NCBI GenBank assembly: GCA_003694225.1 | Contig: RFKT01000314.1 | Span: forward strand, 1-7,385 | Direction of reading: 5' to 3' | DNA: 7,385 nt | From: Candidatus Dadabacteria bacterium | GTDB taxonomy: Bacteria; Bdellovibrionota_C; UBA2361; J135 | The notes under the pieces: model-generated | What the model was told of the DNA's origin: nothing | The model's database searches: none | What the model saw: only the letters and a program-made list of their open reading frames with translations | Translations under genes and position numbers: made by a program | Shown: piece after piece, positions 5,983 to 7,385 of the stretch | How positions within the stretch are numbered: the first letter of the stretch is position 1 | Layout of the letters: each line of letters begins with the position of its first letter

Positions 5983-7383
5983 CTAAACAGTGGGCTTGTC
6001 TCCAAATCCCTGCTGCTCTGCCGGAATACCCATTTTTTCCGCGATAGCGTCTCTAAGCTCCAAAGCGTTTGCATGTTCAGGATCGAAAAGGAGGATCTTT
6101 TCAATTTCTTCCTGAGCCTCTGCATACCTTCCCTGAGCGTAATAACACCCTGCAAGAGAATACAGAAAATTTGGATCTATCGGGTGCATCTCCAGATAAC
6201 CCTTGATTGCCGCTTCAATTCCATCCAGATTCCCTAATTGATATCCTGTCTCAATCGTACCTAAGAGGGCGCGGGAATTTTCAGGATTGATAGCAAGCGC
6301 CTTTTGGTAATAAGACCACGCAGATGTGTTATCCCCTTTTTGCTGACAGCATGTACCAAGCCCCGCATAAGCTACATCGCTTGAGCCGTCAAATTGAAGC
6401 GCTTTGCTAAAAAGATCCTCAGCCTCATCCCACGAGCCTTCATTTGCCCTAAGCGCAGCCCTCCCGCATATAGCTCGGGAGAAAGTCGGGTCTTCCCCCA
6501 AAATCTCATCATACAACCGGTTTGCGGAAGCAAGGTCTCCTTCTAAAATTGAAGTCTCTGCTAGTAGCGCCTTTGCAGTAAGGAGTTGTGTCGAAGAACA
6601 CCTCCCTGATTCTATAATCTTCTTACACCCCTCTTTTACCCCATCGAGCTCTCGCTTCTTTTTCTGTTCATTAAGCTTTTCAAGCTCTACATCTATCGAC
6701 ACTGTAAAAGCATCATTTTGGACTATTTGCGGAGCATTCTTATCGCTCTTTTGTTGGGGTGGTGCTACATCTTCTCTTCCAGCCGCGCTATTTGTGTTCT
6801 CACCCATTGTGCTCTCACACTCAATTCTATCTCTAAGCTCTATAGCGCCCTTATGACCGGGAGAGATTTCCAGCACAGATTTAAGCATACTTCTTGCCTC
6901 TTCTATCTCTCCGGCTTTATAGAGGCATCCTGCCAAACAGAAAGTCATCTCTGCATCTGAAGGCTTAATTGCGATATACCTTCTTAACGCAGAAATAACC
7001 TCATCATACTGCCCGAGCGCAAATGAGCATTCTAAAAGCTGGTGCATGCTTAATGCGGCGGTAGGCTCTTTGCTTAAAGCCCTAACTAAAATCGGATGGG
7101 CGGTTTTATGGTCTCCCTGCATGATCTTACACATGGCAAAACCGGTCATGGATTTCGTGTCTTCAGGGTCCAATGCTATCGCTTTAGCAAAGTAATTTTC
7201 AGCATCTTCCACCTTGCTCTCAGAGAGATATAGAGCGCCGAGCACCCTCATCAACCGAGGGGAATTTTGGTTCATCTTCAGCGCCTGATTCAGATAATTG
7301 TGGGCTTCCTCTAGCTTGCGATGCTTTGTTGCAAGCTCTCCTTTTTCAACAAGCTCTTGAAATTCAGTTGCACCTCCATCCAT
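5983..7383 (-). CDS. Tetratricopeptide-repeat protein with duplicated five-repeat block (5' end at window edge)
   Basis: This protein of at least 466 aa consists of TPR helix pairs, which usually serve as protein-docking scaffolds. Two blocks are visible. Repeats 1-5 cover ~7-176 and a capping helix ends at ELRDRI (182-187). Repeats 6-10 cover ~267-436 and are capped by ELRDAI (442-447). Repeat-closing prolines fall every 34 residues (73, 107, 141, 175; then 299, 367, 401, 435, with Gly at 333). Between the blocks lie a polar Asn/Ser/Pro/Gln-rich linker (~190-225) and a charged helix (~230-262). No signal peptide or membrane segment is seen, so it is probably cytoplasmic. The ATG at 7383 is two bases from the window edge, so its ribosome site cannot be seen and the true start may lie further upstream. 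The glycosyltransferase gene follows after 24 bp, which suggests the TPRs present substrates or partners to that enzyme. That role is inferred from position only. Confidence 0.92.
   Translation of the reverse strand: MDGGATEFQELVEKGELATKHRKLEEAHNYLNQALKMNQNSPRLMRVLGALYLSESKVEDAENYFAKAIALDPEDTKSMTGFAMCKIMQGDHKTAHPILVRALSKEPTAALSMHQLLECSFALGQYDEVISALRRYIAIKPSDAEMTFCLAGCLYKAGEIEEARSMLKSVLEISPGHKGAIELRDRIECESTMGENTNSAAGREDVAPPQQKSDKNAPQIVQNDAFTVSIDVELEKLNEQKKKRELDGVKEGCKKIIESGRCSSTQLLTAKALLAETSILEGDLASANRLYDEILGEDPTFSRAICGRAALRANEGSWDEAEDLFSKALQFDGSSDVAYAGLGTCCQQKGDNTSAWSYYQKALAINPENSRALLGTIETGYQLGNLDGIEAAIKGYLEMHPIDPNFLYSLAGCYYAQGRYAEAQEEIEKILLFDPEHANALELRDAIAEKMGIPAEQQGFGDKPTV
6043..6582 (-). 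repeat. Second copy of duplicated five-TPR block (residues 268-447)
   Basis: This is the partner of the block at 6823-7362. The shared non-consensus positions here are GxxxC at 341-345, LAGCxY at 410-415 and ELRDxI at 442-447. Cys 345 and 413 match Cys 85 and 153 of the first copy. The duplication is visible only at protein level and is therefore old. Confidence 0.6.
6823..7362 (-). repeat. First copy of duplicated five-TPR block (residues 8-187)
   Basis: Residues 8-187 align without gaps to residues 268-447 of the same protein at a constant offset of 260. By hand count about 47 of 180 positions are identical, with about 33 of the last 107 (81-187). Matches beyond the TPR consensus include GxxxC (81-85), LAGCxY (150-155) and the ELRDxI cap (182-187). 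Confidence 0.6.
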
Positions 7384-7385
7384 AT

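Noticed and set aside
5958..6155. 65-codon minus-strand frame ending exactly at the glycosyltransferase start
   Set aside because: It lies inside the TPR gene in another frame, has a basic, low-information sequence, and the TPR reading is unambiguous there. The TGATG junction is coincidental.

Overview
The window looks like ordinary chromosome of a Gram-negative-style bacterium at roughly mid-40s % GC (estimated by eye). Bacterial-type phenylalanyl-tRNA synthetase, a DUF445 inner-membrane protein of the kind common in Proteobacteria, a signal-peptide protein and several CheY-like receivers all fit this. I cannot name the phylum from sequence alone. A deltaproteobacterium-like or uncultured lineage is a guess. 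I see no mobile element, CRISPR array, tRNA or rRNA. The window holds eight protein genes, and the two at its ends run to or off the edges.

Layout. (1) Positions 1-1643, + strand: the C-terminal two thirds of pheT, whose 5' part lies outside the window. (2) Positions 1694-4003, - strand, read from high to low coordinate: a 125-aa single receiver, a 202-aa receiver with an unrecognised C-terminal domain (overlapping the first by 4 bp), a small secreted protein with a GTG start, and a DUF445 membrane protein. The gaps are small (75 and 55 bp), so one transcript is possible. (3) Positions 4004-4214: a 211-bp divergent intergenic region with a good sigma70-like promoter reading right and a weaker one reading left. 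(4) Positions 4215-4580, + strand: a third stand-alone receiver, with a degenerate acidic pocket. (5) Positions 4630-7383, - strand: a 466-aa tetratricopeptide-repeat (TPR) protein, starting 2 bp from the window edge, followed after 24 bp by a CgeB-like GT-B glycosyltransferase. No gene-free stretch exceeds 300 bases. The convergent gaps 1644-1693 and 4581-4629 contain no convincing terminator.

How the genes may work together. The three receivers around one divergent promoter region have no histidine kinase and no recognised output domain in view, so they probably act by protein-protein contact in a phosphorelay or a chemotaxis-like circuit encoded partly elsewhere. The TPR/glycosyltransferase pair has the two parts of a protein- or surface-glycosylation module: a docking scaffold and an enzyme. 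A link between the receivers and the glycosylation pair is only suggested by proximity. The most distinctive observations are the tandem duplication of a five-TPR block inside the 466-aa protein, the loss of Mg-binding acidic residues in one receiver, and the unknown domain fused to another.
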